Shown here: positions 30,749 to 38,936 of the stretch, one piece after another | Layout: each line of letters begins with the position of its first letter | Position numbering within the stretch: the first letter of the stretch is position 1 | Assembly (NCBI GenBank): GCA_046262995.1 | Contig: JBHELQ010000143.1 | Span: forward strand, 1-42,219 | Length of the DNA: 42,219 bases | Source of the DNA: JBHELQ01 sp046262995 | GTDB taxonomy: Bacteria > Actinomycetota > Thermoleophilia > Solirubrobacterales > Thermoleophilaceae | Direction of reading: 5' to 3' | The notes under the pieces: model-generated | Told to the model about the DNA's origin: nothing | Seen by the model: only the letters and a program-made list of their open reading frames with translations | Database searches by the model: none | Translations under genes and position numbers: made by a program

Positions 30749-31699
30749 GTGTTCCGAAGGTCGGTCGTCAGCGTGCCGGTGCTCCTCGCGTTGCTCGCCT
30801 TTCCCCCGCTGGCGCAGGGGGAGGGCGGCTGGCGCTGGCCTGTCCACGGGCGCGTCATCACGCACTACCGCAACGGGTCCGATCCGTACGCCGCGGGGCA
30901 GCATCGGGGGATCGACATCGCCGCGCCGAAAGGGACGGCCGTCGTGGCCGCCACGGCGGGCACGGTCCGCTTCGCCGGCCGCGCCGGCTCCTCCGGGCTG
31001 GTGGTGGCCGTCCGGACCGCCGATGGACGCTACGACACCTCTTACCTCCACCTGTCCGTCATCGCCGTGGCGCGCGGCCAACGCGTCGACCCCGGCCGGC
31101 GCCTGGGAGCGGTCGGGACCTCGGGGCGGCGCTCGGCGTCGGAGCCGCATCTGCACTTCGGCGTGCGCGACGCCGGCAGCCGGCACGCCTACCACGACCC
31201 CTTGCGCTTCCTGCCGCCACCCGGTGGACCCGTACGTCCCGAGCCGCGAGGGGCTCCCGCTCCGGTCCCAGTGCCGGTGAGGGAATCCCCCGCCCCGGTG
31301 CGCGTCGCACCCCACGAGGCGCCGCTCCCGGCGCCTGCGGGCGCCCCGATCCCGGAGCCCGCTCCCGAACCCGTCCCGCATGGGAGTCCATTTCTTCGGC
31401 CGAGGCCGCTTCCCGGCACGGCGGCGGCGCCCGTGCGCGCGGCCCCCAGGTCACATGCGCCCGGGCTGGCGCCGGCGCCCTGGAGGGCGCCAGCCGGCGT
31501 CCCCCGCCCGGCTCCGGCCCACCCGGTGGCGGAGGGCGGTCGCGGCGGGGGTCTCGATCCCGGCTGGGTGCTCGCCTGTCTCGGACTGCTGCTCGCGGCG
31601 GGCCTCATGGGCGGCGGCGCGGAGGGTCGCCGGGCGGCTGCCGGCGGTCGCGCACGCCTCAGGGCTGCGCTCCACCCGCTGCTCGGTCTGCGCGGCTAG
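30749..31699 (+). CDS. Secreted, C-terminally anchored M23 (LytM-like) endopeptidase
   Basis: A 316-residue cell-wall hydrolase. A signal peptide (RRSVVSVPVLLALLAFPPLA) is followed directly by the M23 domain (about 29-155), with HRGIDIAAP (metal His and Asp) and PHLHFGVRD (catalytic and metal His) intact. Then come about 110 residues rich in Pro and Ala, a C-terminal membrane helix (GWVLACLGLLLAAGLMGGG) and a basic tail. The layout suggests an enzyme held outside the membrane at its C-terminus, cutting peptidoglycan stem bridges. The GTG start follows the -10 box. Confidence 0.88.
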   Translation: MFRRSVVSVPVLLALLAFPPLAQGEGGWRWPVHGRVITHYRNGSDPYAAGQHRGIDIAAPKGTAVVAATAGTVRFAGRAGSSGLVVAVRTADGRYDTSYLHLSVIAVARGQRVDPGRRLGAVGTSGRRSASEPHLHFGVRDAGSRHAYHDPLRFLPPPGGPVRPEPRGAPAPVPVPVRESPAPVRVAPHEAPLPAPAGAPIPEPAPEPVPHGSPFLRPRPLPGTAAAPVRAAPRSHAPGLAPAPWRAPAGVPRPAPAHPVAEGGRGGGLDPGWVLACLGLLLAAGLMGGGAEGRRAAAGGRARLRAALHPLLGLRG

Positions 31700-31727
31700 C
31701 CCCCGCCTTCGGCGCACAGCGCCCGGT

Positions 31728-31733
31728 TAGCAT
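31728..31733 (+). promoter_or_regulatory. -10 element of the metG operon (leaderless)
   Basis: TAGCAT lies 8 nt before the GTG at 31742, the same hexamer as at the SRP RNA. Confidence 0.6.
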
Positions 31734-31741
31734 CGGCGTCC

Positions 31742-33262
31742 GTGCCCTACTACGTGACGACGCCGATCTACTACGTGAACGCCGAACCCCATCTGGGCCA
31801 CGCCTACACGACCATCGCCGCCGACGTGCTGGCGCGGCATATGCGCCAGCGGGGAGAGGAGGTGTTCTTCCTCACGGGCACGGACGAGCACGGCGAGCCC
31901 GTGGCCCAGGCGGCGGAGCGCCTCGGCACCAGCCCTCGGGAGCTCGCCGACCGCAACGTGGTCCACTTTCGCTCGCTGGCCGAGCGGATCGACGCCACGA
32001 ACGACTTCTTCATCCGCACCACCGATCCGGAGCACGAGGCCAAGGTCCAGGAGGTCGTGCAGCGGGTGCACGACAACGGCCACGTATACGCGGGGACCTA
32101 CGAGGGCTGGTACTGCCCGCGCTGCGCCGACTTCAAGACCGACGCCGAGCTGGTGGACGGGAACAAGTGCCCGATACACCTGATCGAGCTAGAGCGCGAG
32201 AAGGAGGACAACTGGTTCTTCCGCCTCTCCAGCTTCCAGGAGCCGCTGGAGCGCCTGTACGCCGAGCGCCCCGAATTCGTGCTGCCCGAGAACCGCCGCA
32301 ACGAGGCGCTCTCGTTCATCACGCAGGGACTTCAGGACGTGTCGCTCAGCCGGGCGCGGCTGAGCTGGGGCGTGCCCGTCCCGTGGGACCCGAGCCAGGT
32401 GATCTACGTCTGGATCGATGCCCTGCTCAACTACTACACGGCCCTCTCATACGCGCGCGAAGGCCAGGACCTGACCGAGCGCTTCTGGCCGCCCGCCGTC
32501 CACCTGATCGCCAAGGACATCCTCAAGTTCCACGCGGTGATCTGGCCGGCGCTGCTGATGGCGGCGGAGCTCGAGCTGCCGGAGCGGATGTTCATTCACG
32601 GCTACCTCCTGATGGACGAGCACAAGATGTCGAAGTCGCTCGGCAACGTGATCGACCCGTTCCAGGTGATGGACCTCTACGGCTCCGACGCCCTGCGCTA
32701 CTACCTCCTGCGGGAGGTCAACTTCGGGCAGGACGGGTCGATCTCGCCGGAGGGCTTCGAGACCCGCTACACGACCGAGCTGGCGAACGAATACGGCAAT
32801 CTCGCGAGCCGTACGCTCGCGATGATCGGCCGCTACCGCCAGGGCGTGGTGCCAGAGGCCGAGCCGCCGGCGGAGCTGGCCGCCGAGTTCGAGGGGCTGG
32901 CGGAGGCCGTGCGCGCGCGCCTCGACGCGGTCGAGGTGACGGCGGCCCTCGACGAGATCTGGCGCCGGGTCAAGCGCCTGAACCGGTACGTCCAGGATGA
33001 GCAGCCCTGGCGGCTCGCCAAGGACGACGCCCAGGCCGAGCGGCTGGACGCGGTGCTCTACGGGCTGGCGGAGGGGCTGCGGGTCGTCTCGCTCCTGCTC
33101 CAGCCGTTCATCCCTCGTTCGGCGGAGCGCCTGCTCGCGGCGCTCGGGCGGGAGGAGCTGTCGCTCGACGGCGCGCGCTTCGGAGGCCTGCCGGGCGGGG
33201 CGCGGACAGCGGAGCTCGGCCAGCTGTTCCCCAAGGTCGAGGCGCCGGCGCCGACAGCCTGA
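31742..33262 (+). CDS. metG: Methionyl-tRNA synthetase
   Basis: Charges tRNA-Met. A 506-residue class I enzyme. The HLGH motif (17-20) lies in VNAEPHLGHAYTTIAADVLA, and KMSKS is at 295-299. The zinc knuckle has CPRC and a second CPIH, so one site may use Cys3-His. The C-terminal anticodon domain is present, but the extra dimerisation domain is absent. The GTG start follows a close -10 box. tatD starts 7 nt downstream, opening a six-gene operon. Confidence 0.96.
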   Translation: MPYYVTTPIYYVNAEPHLGHAYTTIAADVLARHMRQRGEEVFFLTGTDEHGEPVAQAAERLGTSPRELADRNVVHFRSLAERIDATNDFFIRTTDPEHEAKVQEVVQRVHDNGHVYAGTYEGWYCPRCADFKTDAELVDGNKCPIHLIELEREKEDNWFFRLSSFQEPLERLYAERPEFVLPENRRNEALSFITQGLQDVSLSRARLSWGVPVPWDPSQVIYVWIDALLNYYTALSYAREGQDLTERFWPPAVHLIAKDILKFHAVIWPALLMAAELELPERMFIHGYLLMDEHKMSKSLGNVIDPFQVMDLYGSDALRYYLLREVNFGQDGSISPEGFETRYTTELANEYGNLASRTLAMIGRYRQGVVPEAEPPAELAAEFEGLAEAVRARLDAVEVTAALDEIWRRVKRLNRYVQDEQPWRLAKDDAQAERLDAVLYGLAEGLRVVSLLLQPFIPRSAERLLAALGREELSLDGARFGGLPGGARTAELGQLFPKVEAPAPTA

Positions 33263-33269
33263 CCCGTTC

Positions 33270-34019
33270 GTGGTCGACAGCCACTGCCATCTGGACGCCT
33301 GCGAGCCGCCGGACGCGGAGCTCGTCGAGCGTGCGCGCCAGGCGGGGGTCACGCGGATGGCGACCGTCGGGACCTCCCCGGCGTCGGTCGGGCGCGCCCT
33401 GGCCGCCGCCCGGGAGCACGAGGAGGTGTCGGCGATCGTGGGTCTTCACCCGCACGAAGCCCAGGGCTTCGACGAGCTCGCGCTCGAGCAAATCGAGCTG
33501 GCCGCCCGCGACGATCGCGCCTGCGCCATCGGCGAGACCGGTCTCGACTATTACCGCGACTTCGCCCCCCGCGAAGACCAGCGCCGGGCGTTCCGGGCGC
33601 AGCTCGAGCTCGCGGCTCGCCTGGGCCTCCCGGTCGTGATCCACACCCGGGCGGCGGAGGAGGACACCTTCGCCCTGCTTCGGGAACACGTCGAGCGCAT
33701 GACGGTAGTGCTGCACTGCTTCTCCGCGCCGGATCGCGTGGAGGAGTGCGTGGAGCGGGGCTATGTCTGCTCGTTCGCGGGCAACGTGACCTACCCGAGC
33801 GCGGGGGAACTCCGGCGCGCGGCGAAGGAGTTGCCGGATGAGCTGCTGCTGGTGGAGACCGATGCCCCCTACCTCGCCCCGCAGCCGCTGCGCGGGAAGC
33901 CGAACGAGCCGGCGAACGTGACCCGGACCGCCGGCTTCATCGCCGAGCTCAGGGAGCTTCCCTACGAGCGGCTGGAGCAGAGCGTGGATCGGAACGCGGC
34001 GCGGGTTTTCGGATGGTGA
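33270..34019 (+). CDS. tatD: TatD-family metal-dependent nuclease
   Basis: A 249-residue TIM-barrel metal-dependent hydrolase. The start VDSHCHLDA supplies two metal His residues. GLHPHEA, GETGLDYYRDFAP, PVVIHTRAAEEDTF, VLHCFSA and LVETDAPYLAP complete the metal site. TatD proteins have 3'-5' exonuclease/D-aminoacyl hydrolase-type activities; the exact role is uncertain. The GTG start at 33270 gives the standard N-terminus. It overlaps rsmA by 7 nt. Confidence 0.93.
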   Translation: MVDSHCHLDACEPPDAELVERARQAGVTRMATVGTSPASVGRALAAAREHEEVSAIVGLHPHEAQGFDELALEQIELAARDDRACAIGETGLDYYRDFAPREDQRRAFRAQLELAARLGLPVVIHTRAAEEDTFALLREHVERMTVVLHCFSAPDRVEECVERGYVCSFAGNVTYPSAGELRRAAKELPDELLLVETDAPYLAPQPLRGKPNEPANVTRTAGFIAELRELPYERLEQSVDRNAARVFGW

Positions 34020-34873
34020 GCGATCCGCCCCGACAGGCGAGCCTGCGCCGGTTGCGTCAGTTCGGCGTCCGCCCGAACCGCGAGCTCGGCCAGAACTTCC
34101 TGATCGACGACAACCTGCTCGCGGTGATCGCGAGGGCGGCCGAGCTCGGGCGGGATGACGTGGTGCTCGAGGTTGGCGGCGGGCTCGGCGTGCTGTCCGA
34201 GTACCTGGCGCCGCGCGTCCGCCATCTCCACGTCGTGGAGGTGGACCGCGGGCTCGAGCTGCCGCTCCGCGACGCGCTCGGACCGCACCCGAATGCGTCG
34301 CTGCATCTTGGAGACGCGCTCGCGCTGGATCTGGCGGCGCTCGACCCGCCGGTCCGGAAGGTCGTGGCGAACCTGCCCTACGGAGTCGCGGCCAGCGTCG
34401 TCCTGGAGTCGATCGCGGCCCTCCCGCAGGCGAGCTTGTGGGTGGCGATGGTGCAGCGGGAGGTCGGCGAGCGCCTGGCCGCACCTCCGGGAGGCAAGAG
34501 CTACGGAGTCAGCTCCGTGCTCGCACAGCTCCCCTGTCGGGTGGAGCTGCTGCGCCGGGTCCCGGCGAGCGTCTTCCACCCGGAGCCGAACGTCGAGTCC
34601 GCGCTCGTCCGCCTGAAGCGCCGGGCGCCCGCGCCTCCGCCCGCGGTGGTGGCGCTCGTCCACGCCGCGTTCGCCCACCGGCGCAAGGCGCTGCCTGGCT
34701 CGTTGGCGCTGTCGCCCGGCGCGCGCCCGGAGCTTCGCGACCGCGCCCGCTCGGCGCTCGCGCGGCTCGACCGCCCGCAGGACACGCGTGCCGAGCGCCT
34801 CGCGCCGGACGAGTGGCCGCGGTTGGCCGCCGAGATCGGGCAGGAGCTGCTCGAGGAGCTGCGGCCGCGATGA
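34013..34873 (+). CDS. rsmA: 16S rRNA dimethyladenosine transferase (KsgA)
   Basis: Dimethylates two adenines in the 16S rRNA 3' hairpin. A 286-residue protein. LGQNFLIDDNLLAVIA opens the family region. The SAM-binding motif is VLEVGGGLGVLSEYLA, and the catalytic NLPYGVA (normally NLPY) is present. The C-terminal domain carries VFHPEPNVESALVRLKRR. The ATG at 34013 overlaps tatD, and the TGA overlaps ispE as ATGA. Confidence 0.95.
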   Translation: MVSDPPRQASLRRLRQFGVRPNRELGQNFLIDDNLLAVIARAAELGRDDVVLEVGGGLGVLSEYLAPRVRHLHVVEVDRGLELPLRDALGPHPNASLHLGDALALDLAALDPPVRKVVANLPYGVAASVVLESIAALPQASLWVAMVQREVGERLAAPPGGKSYGVSSVLAQLPCRVELLRRVPASVFHPEPNVESALVRLKRRAPAPPPAVVALVHAAFAHRRKALPGSLALSPGARPELRDRARSALARLDRPQDTRAERLAPDEWPRLAAEIGQELLEELRPR

Positions 34874-35694
34874 TCCACGAGCGCGCCCACGCGAAGGTCA
34901 ACCTGGTCTTGCACGTCGGCCGCCCACGGGCCGACGGCATGCACCCGCTCTGCTCCCTGTTCTCGTCGATCGATCTCGCGGACGACGTGGTCGTGGCGCC
35001 CGCCGAGCGCGACGAGGTCAGCTGTGCGGGCGTGGGGCCGGGCAATCTCGCGGAACGCGCCCTGGCGGAGTTCCGGGAGGAGGTGGGGCAGGCCGCCGGC
35101 GCGATGTCGGTGCGGATCGAGAAGCGGATCCCGATCGCGGCGGGACTGGGAGGCGGCAGCGCCGACGCCGCCGCGGTTCTCAGGGCGGCCAACGCGCTCG
35201 CCGGCGAGCCCCTGGACCTCGAGGGCCTGCGGGCTCTCGCCACCCGGCTCGGATCCGATGTCCCGGGCCAGCTGCGGCCGGGACACGCGCTCGTGACCGG
35301 CACGGGCGAGCTGGTCGAGGCCGTCAGGCTTCCCCCGCTCGCGCTTGTGCTGCTTCCGGGTCACGGCCTGAGCACCGCCGCCGTCTACGCGGAGCTCGAC
35401 AGGCTCGGGGCCGGACGCGACGAGCTCGACCCGGAGCCGCTGCGCCTGCTCGCGACCGGGACGCTCCCGGAGCTCGCGGCCGGCATCGAGAACGACCTCG
35501 AGCGGGCGAGCCTGTCTCTGCGCCCCGATCGGCAGGCGGCGCTCGGACGGCTCCGCGAAGCGGGCGCGCTCGGGGCCGCCATAAGCGGGTCGGGCCCGAC
35601 GGCTTTCGGGCTCTTCCGATCGAGTCCCGAGGCCGCACGGGCGGCTTCCGAGATCGAGGGCGCGCTGGTCGCACACGCGCACGAAGCGTCGTGA
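34870..35694 (+). CDS. ispE: 4-diphosphocytidyl-2-C-methyl-D-erythritol kinase
   Basis: A GHMP-family kinase of the MEP isoprenoid pathway, 274 residues. The start ERAHAKVNLVLHVGRPRADG contains the substrate-site Lys and Asn. The ATP loop is PIAAGLGGGSADAAA (about 93-107). GAAISGSGPTAFGLF is the conserved C-terminal loop. The rsmA-ispE order is common. Both ends overlap neighbours by 4 nt (ATGA, GTGA). Confidence 0.95.
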   Translation: MIHERAHAKVNLVLHVGRPRADGMHPLCSLFSSIDLADDVVVAPAERDEVSCAGVGPGNLAERALAEFREEVGQAAGAMSVRIEKRIPIAAGLGGGSADAAAVLRAANALAGEPLDLEGLRALATRLGSDVPGQLRPGHALVTGTGELVEAVRLPPLALVLLPGHGLSTAAVYAELDRLGAGRDELDPEPLRLLATGTLPELAAGIENDLERASLSLRPDRQAALGRLREAGALGAAISGSGPTAFGLFRSSPEAARAASEIEGALVAHAHEAS

Positions 35695-37304
35695 GCCCGG
35701 GGCACGTCGTGGCCGCGGTGGCGGCGGTGCTGCTCGCGGCCGGCGCGGTCTGGCGACGGAGTCGGATCACGCGCGAGCGGATGGTCGGTTCGCTCGTGCT
35801 CGCCGCCGTCCTGGGCGTCTACGCCAGCGGAGTCCTGTCCGCGCTGCCCGACCCGAAGGAGACGATCGTCGACGTTGCCCGGGCGCTCGGCCCCTGGACC
35901 TACGCGCTGGTCGGAGTGTCCGCCTTCCTCGAGACCGGGGCGTTCGTCGGCCTCGTGGCCCCGGGCGAGACGGTCGTGCTCGCCGGCGGGGTGATCGCCG
36001 GCCAGGGCGAGATCGATCTGCTGCCCCTGATCGGCCTGGTCTGGGCGTGCGCCGTTCTGGGCGACAGCACGAGCTTCTTCATCGGCCGCCGGCTCGGGCG
36101 CGCCTTCCTGCTCCGCCACGGGCCGAAGGTGAAGATCACCAAGGAGCGGCTGCAGCGAGTCGAGGGCTACTTCGCCCGCCATGGCGGGAAGACCATCCTG
36201 ATAGGCCGCTTCATAGGGCTCGTCCGCGCGCTAGCCCCGTTCGTGGCCGGCTCGTCCCGCATGCCCTACGGGCGCTTCCTGCCCTTCAGCGTGGTCGGCA
36301 CCGGGTTGTGGGGGACGGCCTACTGCGTCCTCGGCTACGTCTTCTGGCAGTCGTTCGACAAGGTCGCGAAGGTGGCGGGCCAGGCCGTGTTCGCCTTCGG
36401 GGTCGTGGTGGCCCTGGCCGTGGGGGTGGTGTGGACGGTGCGCCGCCTGCGACGCCGCGAGGAGCGGCTCAGGCTGAGGCGCTGGCTGGAGCGCGTGGAG
36501 CGCACCCGGCTCGGGCGACCGCTGTCCGCGCTGCTGCGCCCGGTCTGGCGCGTGGTGCTGAGCCCGGCGGGAAGAGCGGTCGCCGTGCAGGTCCGCTTCA
36601 TCTGGGGCCGCCTCACCCCGGGCGATCTCGGGCTCGAGCTGACCACGGCGCTGGCCGTGGCCGGGGCGGGAACCTACGTCTTCGTCCTGCTCACGTCGGT
36701 CGTCTCGGCGGACCCGACTCCGACCCGTCTCGACAGAAGGCTGTTCGACGTCGCCGACCGCCTGCACACGGGCGCAGCGGTCGACGCCGCGAAGGTCGTC
36801 ACGAGCCTCGGCGCCTTGCCGGTCGCGGCCGCGGTCGTTCTCGTGACCGCGGCGGTGCTTGCAGTCCGGCGCCATCCGCGGGAGCTGACCGCGCTGCTTG
36901 CCGGATCGGTCGGCGTATACGTCGGGGTCCAGTTGGCGAAGGCCGGTGTCGACCGCCCGCGGCCGACGCACCCGCTTGTCGCCACCCGCCAGTCGAGCTT
37001 CCCCAGCGGGCACGCCGCCTACTCGACGGTCTGGGTCGCCGCGGCCGCGCTCATCGGGCGACGTCAACCCTGGGCTGGACGGGCCGCGCTCGTCCTGCTG
37101 GCGCTCGCCATCACGGCCGCCGTGGGCCTGTCGAGGGTCTACCTTCGGGCCCACTACTTCTCCGACGTCGCCGCCGGCTGGGGGCTGGGGTTCGGGATCC
37201 TCACGCTGGCCGCGATCGTGGCGCTCGTCGTCGGCTATATCCGCCACAATGGCGACACGGTCGCCGAGCCGGACACCGGCCAGGCGCCTGCCCAGCGCCG
37301 ATGA
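35691..37304 (+). CDS. DedA-family membrane protein fused to a PAP2 lipid phosphatase
   Basis: A 537-residue polytopic membrane protein made of two families. The N-terminal half (about 55-250) is DedA/SNARE-associated: FLETGAFVGLVAPGETVVLA, GRRLGRAFLLRHGPKVKI and RFIGLVRALAPFVAGSSRMP are its signatures. A basic linker (RRLRRREERLRLRRWLERVE) joins a C-terminal PAP2 domain (about 320-520) with KAGVDRPRP, SSFPSGHAAYST (PSGH at 438-441) and SRVYLRAHYFSD, all active-site residues present. It may both move and dephosphorylate undecaprenyl or phosphatidic acid lipids. The GTG start overlaps ispE; the stop overlaps the next gene. Confidence 0.93.
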   Translation: MSPGHVVAAVAAVLLAAGAVWRRSRITRERMVGSLVLAAVLGVYASGVLSALPDPKETIVDVARALGPWTYALVGVSAFLETGAFVGLVAPGETVVLAGGVIAGQGEIDLLPLIGLVWACAVLGDSTSFFIGRRLGRAFLLRHGPKVKITKERLQRVEGYFARHGGKTILIGRFIGLVRALAPFVAGSSRMPYGRFLPFSVVGTGLWGTAYCVLGYVFWQSFDKVAKVAGQAVFAFGVVVALAVGVVWTVRRLRRREERLRLRRWLERVERTRLGRPLSALLRPVWRVVLSPAGRAVAVQVRFIWGRLTPGDLGLELTTALAVAGAGTYVFVLLTSVVSADPTPTRLDRRLFDVADRLHTGAAVDAAKVVTSLGALPVAAAVVLVTAAVLAVRRHPRELTALLAGSVGVYVGVQLAKAGVDRPRPTHPLVATRQSSFPSGHAAYSTVWVAAAALIGRRQPWAGRAALVLLALAITAAVGLSRVYLRAHYFSDVAAGWGLGFGILTLAAIVALVVGYIRHNGDTVAEPDTGQAPAQRR

Positions 37305-37525
37305 GCATCGACATCAGCTCAACCCAGCTCGTCCTGGCCCTCGCCGCCGGCGTCATCGGGTCCGGCTACATCGCCTTCATCCTGGCTCCCGCGTGGGAGT
37401 CGTACGGCCGGCTGTGGGAGCGGGTGGCCGCCAGCTTCCTCTCGCTGTTCATCCTGGCGAGCATGCTGGGGGTGGGCGCCACCATTGGCCTCGCGATCGT
37501 CTGGTCCTACGATCGCTACGCCTGA
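37301..37525 (+). CDS. Small two-helix membrane protein (74 residues)
   Basis: I do not recognise the family. Two hydrophobic helices (LVLALAAGVIGSGYIAFIL and SFLSLFILASMLGVGATIGL) are separated by a short charged turn (WESYGRLWERVA), giving a probable hairpin in the membrane. The ATG overlaps the DedA-PAP2 stop as ATGA, so it may be a partner or accessory of that protein. The end reads WSYDRYA. Confidence 0.8.
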   Translation: MSIDISSTQLVLALAAGVIGSGYIAFILAPAWESYGRLWERVAASFLSLFILASMLGVGATIGLAIVWSYDRYA

Positions 37526-37535
37526 GCCGGCCGCC

Positions 37536-37541
37536 TAGAAT
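37536..37541 (+). promoter_or_regulatory. -10 element of the PucR-type regulator (leaderless)
   Basis: TAGAAT lies 7 nt before the ATG at 37549. Confidence 0.6.
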
Positions 37542-37548
37542 CTCACCC

Positions 37549-38811
37549 ATGGCGGCGCAGAAGCCAAGCGGCGCCGCCCGCGCGCCGGCGACCCGCGTCG
37601 CGGCGGCCGCGCTGGACGAGGTCGCGGACGCCCTCGAGTCCGGCGCCGGGCTGCCGACCGTGGCCCGCGCCGCGGGACGGGCGCTCGAAGCCAGCGTGAT
37701 CGTGCTCGACTCGTCGAGCAGCGTCCTGGCCGTGGCGTGCGCCTCGAGCGACGAGGAGCACGCCGTCATGAGCGGCGAGTCGGGCAGCGTTTCGCAGGAG
37801 CTGCGGGTGGCCGGCGCCGTTGTGGGCGAGCTCCGCTTCCGGCCGCGCGGGGAGGGGCCGGACCCGGCCCTCCTGCGCACCGTCGCGACGCTGATCGGGC
37901 AGGAGGTGGAGCGCTCGAAGGCGCCCGAGCGCGCCAGCGAGGCGGCGGTCGCCGATTTCATCGAGGACGTGCTCGGACGCCGGGTGACCGACCGGGAGAA
38001 CATCGTGGCGCGGGCGGCCGAGCTCGGTTCCGACCTGTCGGCCGGGGCCGGGGTGGTCGTGGCCCGTGCACGCCCGCAGCAGCCGGAGGCCGGCGACTGG
38101 CGCGCCCGGGTGCTCGCCGTGGCCGAGCGCGGCGCCCGCGGCGTCGAGCGCACCGCCCTCGCGGGGCTGGTCCGGGTTCCGCACGCTCAGCCGCAGGGCC
38201 CCGAGCCGGAGCTGGTGGTCGTGCTGCCCGCGGCGGAGTCGTTCCGCCGTGCGGCCGACGCCGTGCTGCGCGAGCTCGAGAGCGCCTTCCCCAACCACGT
38301 CCTGGCCGTGGCCCTCAGCCGTCAGGCGGGCGATCCCGCCGACCTGCACCGGGCGGGCGCCGAGGCTCTGCTGGCGGCGAACGTCGCGGAGGCGCGCGGG
38401 CTCCCGCTCGTCTCCTTCGAGGAGACCGGCGCCTACCGGCTGCTGCTGCCGGCTATGAGCGAGGACCCCGCCGAGCTGCGGGGCTTCCACGGCGAGACGA
38501 TCGCGCCGCTGCTCGCCTACGACGAGGAGTACGAGACCGAGCTCGTCCGGACGCTCGAGACCTTCCTCGACCTCGACGCCAACGTGGCGAAGACGGCCGA
38601 GCGGCTGTTCACCCACCGCCATACGATCCGCTACCGGCTCGAGCGGGTCCGCGAGCTCACCGGCTTCGACGTCTCGTCGACCGAGGGTCGGGAGCGTCTG
38701 TCGCTCGGCCTGAAGGCGATGCGGGTGCTCGGCATCGTCGCCCCGGGAGGCCCGGCGACCGAGCCGGGCGCGGGCGCGGGCCGGGTGCCGAAGGAGGAGA
38801 AGGACCGCTAG
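37549..38811 (+). CDS. PucR/CdaR-type helix-turn-helix regulator
   Basis: A 420-residue regulator. The N-terminal part (about 20-125) looks like a small sensor domain (SVIVLDSSSSVLAVACAS). The central GGDEF-like CdaR region has RVLAVAERGARG and FPNHVLAVALSRQAG. The C-terminal PucR helix-turn-helix is NVAKTAERLFTHRHTIRYRL with ERVRELTGFDV. Such proteins control catabolic or transport genes; the target and ligand are unknown. It is not in an operon: tRNA-Gln faces it downstream. Confidence 0.9.
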   Translation: MAAQKPSGAARAPATRVAAAALDEVADALESGAGLPTVARAAGRALEASVIVLDSSSSVLAVACASSDEEHAVMSGESGSVSQELRVAGAVVGELRFRPRGEGPDPALLRTVATLIGQEVERSKAPERASEAAVADFIEDVLGRRVTDRENIVARAAELGSDLSAGAGVVVARARPQQPEAGDWRARVLAVAERGARGVERTALAGLVRVPHAQPQGPEPELVVVLPAAESFRRAADAVLRELESAFPNHVLAVALSRQAGDPADLHRAGAEALLAANVAEARGLPLVSFEETGAYRLLLPAMSEDPAELRGFHGETIAPLLAYDEEYETELVRTLETFLDLDANVAKTAERLFTHRHTIRYRLERVRELTGFDVSSTEGRERLSLGLKAMRVLGIVAPGGPATEPGAGAGRVPKEEKDR

Positions 38812-38883
38812 CTGGGGAGCCAGGACTCGAACCTGGACCGAGGGCTTCAAAGGCCCGCGTGCTGCCGGTTACACCACTCCCCA
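38812..38883 (-). tRNA. tRNA-Gln (UUG anticodon)
   Basis: Read on the minus strand it folds as a cloverleaf. The acceptor TGGGGAG pairs with CTCCCCA and the discriminator base is G. The D arm is GTGT/GCAC and the T arm CCAGG/CCTGG with loop TTCGAGT. The anticodon loop CTTTGAA gives TTG (38850-38848), reading CAA and CAG. U1-A72 and G73 are identity elements of tRNA-Gln. The anticodon stem has one mismatch (C27-U43). CCA is not encoded. A -10 box TATGCT (38896-38901) lies 12 nt upstream. Confidence 0.95.
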
Positions 38884-38895
38884 ACGGCGCTCCTG

Positions 38896-38901
38896 AGCAT
38901 A
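38896..38901 (-). promoter_or_regulatory. -10 element of tRNA-Gln
   Basis: On the minus strand TATGCT ends 12 nt before the mature 5' end, so a leader of about 5 nt for RNase P removal is predicted. Confidence 0.5.
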
Positions 38902-38921
38902 GGCCCGGCGGCCGGCGACGG

Positions 38922-38927
38922 TAGGCT
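38922..38927 (+). promoter_or_regulatory. -10 element of glmU-prs (leaderless)
   Basis: TAGGCT lies 9 nt before the glmU ATG at 38937. Confidence 0.55.
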
Positions 38928-38936
38928 GATCGAGCG

